Assembly: GCF_023897015.1 (NCBI RefSeq)
Contig: NZ_JAMHFY010000007.1
Location: 62,001-126,000 of the forward strand
Source: Desulfosporosinus nitroreducens
GTDB taxonomy: Bacteria; Bacillota; Desulfitobacteriia; Desulfitobacteriales; Desulfitobacteriaceae
Direction: 5' to 3'
Length of the DNA stretch: 64,000 nt
In this document: piece by piece, positions 63,325 to 64,000 of the stretch
Layout of the letters: the number at the start of each line of letters is the position of its first letter
Position numbering within the stretch: the stretch's first letter is position 1
The notes under the pieces: generated by a model
The model's input: the letters and a program-made list of their open reading frames with translations, nothing else
What the model was told of the DNA's origin: nothing
The model's database searches: none
Program-made: the position numbers and the translations under genes

Positions 63325-63356
63325 ATAAGTCATCACCTTAGTAGGTGGTGACTTAT
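63325..63356 (+). terminator. Terminator after the DUF1540 gene
   Basis: ATAAGTCATCACC (63325-63337) pairs with GGTGGTGACTTAT (63344-63356), followed by ATTATTTTTTA. Confidence 0.85.
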
Positions 63357-63459
63357 ATTATTTTTTACAGGCAGGAATTTAGATAGTGCTAGAGAATACT
63401 ATTTTAAAATAAAGAATATTATAAAAATTTTGTGGCTATTTACAATGAGGAGGTTAAAG

Positions 63460-63978
63460 ATGTTAAAATCTAAAGATGATCTTACCCGAGAGCAAGCACT
63501 AGCCCTGTTAGAAGATTTTGCAGTACGCTGGTTAGCGCATGATGGGCTTTGGTTCCAAGCTATTGAGCAAGTGCGAGGGATTGATGAAGCAGTCGAACTA
63601 GATATTAAGGCTTGGCGAACGTTTACTGTCTTAGAGGCTAAACGCATTATGAAGTTCCTTGGGTTACCTAAAGATGGAGGGCTTGACGCATTGGAAAGAG
63701 CTCTAAAGTTTCGGCTTTATGCCTTCATCAATGTACAAGAATGTTTCAGACCTAACGATCATACCCTTATCTTCCAAATGAAGGATTGCCGTGTTCAATC
63801 TAAACGAAAACAAAAGAATATGCCTGACCATCCTTGTAAGCCGGTGGGAGAAGTCGAGTATTCGTTATTTGCTTCTACAATTGACTCGCGAATCAAGACG
63901 ATTTGCATAGCATGCCCGCCAGACCCTCACCCTGAAGAATTCTATTGCGGTTGGAAGTTTACTCTTGGCGATGAATAG
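63460..63978 (+). CDS. Uncharacterised Cys-containing protein (DUF6125-like)
   Basis: About 172 residues, soluble. The N-terminal half (ALLEDFAVRWLAHDGLWFQA...GIDEAVELDIKAW) is helical; the C-terminal half has cysteines in VQECF, KDCRVQ, HPCKP, ICIAC and YCGW, suggesting a metal site. It resembles the DUF6125 proteins of anaerobes, of unknown function; I am moderately sure. ATG 63460 is chosen for its GAGGAGG site. It ends 22 bases before the window edge, so later operon partners cannot be seen. Confidence 0.75.
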   Translation: MLKSKDDLTREQALALLEDFAVRWLAHDGLWFQAIEQVRGIDEAVELDIKAWRTFTVLEAKRIMKFLGLPKDGGLDALERALKFRLYAFINVQECFRPNDHTLIFQMKDCRVQSKRKQKNMPDHPCKPVGEVEYSLFASTIDSRIKTICIACPPDPHPEEFYCGWKFTLGDE

Positions 63979-64000
63979 CTATAAAGAAAATGAACCCCTG

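Overview
The window looks like chromosomal DNA from a spore-forming anaerobic Firmicute of the class Clostridia. The best inference is the Desulfosporosinus/Desulfitobacterium group. This rests on low-to-moderate GC, strong AGGAGG-type ribosome binding sites with frequent TTG/GTG starts, Firmicute-type RNA switches (T-box, c-di-GMP-I, cobalamin), a SleL/YaaH-like cell-wall hydrolase, long-form acetyl-CoA hydrolase/transferases, a LUD iron-sulfur pair and two YeiH-type exporters. No 16S or other species marker is present, so the genus is not proven. I saw no rRNA, tRNA, CRISPR array, prophage or intact insertion sequence.

Layout. 1-8.9 kb: start of an unknown gene leaving the left edge, a UvrD/PcrA-like helicase, a thiolase, an acetyl-CoA synthetase with an unusual Cys-rich tail, a MarR regulator, a decayed second copy of that marR gene, a DUF169 protein and a flavin reductase. 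8.9-18.1 kb: a chemoreceptor behind a c-di-GMP-I riboswitch, a diguanylate cyclase, a radical SAM protein, a palindromic repeat region, a putative DUF2889 protein, a five-repeat peptidoglycan-binding protein, a GH18 cell-wall hydrolase and a 30-residue membrane miniprotein. 18.5-29 kb: two paralogous CoA-hydrolase/transferases, each preceded by a perfect palindrome, flanking a YeiH exporter operon and an LtaS-like sulfatase with a TIG-like tail. 29-36.5 kb: a BMP-family nucleoside-type ABC importer and a LutA/LutB-like pair.

36.9-43 kb: an M23 peptidase-bactofilin pair, leuA behind a leucine T-box with an odd repeat insertion, a DHA2 drug exporter and a 5'-truncated second exporter. 43.2-48.4 kb: a TetR-controlled ABC/HlyD efflux operon with a clear operator. 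48.4-56.7 kb: a dispersed repeat, an orphan protein, a divergent YeiH/LysR pair, a metallo-beta-lactamase-fold protein, an aminotransferase followed by a MocR regulator, a PrpR-N remnant and a nitroreductase. 56.9-61 kb: the cobalt importer cbiMNQO plus cbiJ under a cobalamin riboswitch with a long multi-hairpin leader. 61-64 kb: RNase J, a second copy of the dispersed repeat, a DUF1540 miniprotein and an uncharacterised Cys-containing protein.

No single large undescribed system stands out. The most informative items are small or regulatory: the c-di-GMP riboswitch on the chemoreceptor beside a cyclase gene, the 18031-18123 miniprotein, the acetyl-CoA synthetase tail, the nested palindromes at 23937-23984, the modified leuA T-box, the complex cbiM leader, and several gene remnants (marR, PrpR-N, MFS) that record decay. 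All calls are by reading sequence; no database search was run.
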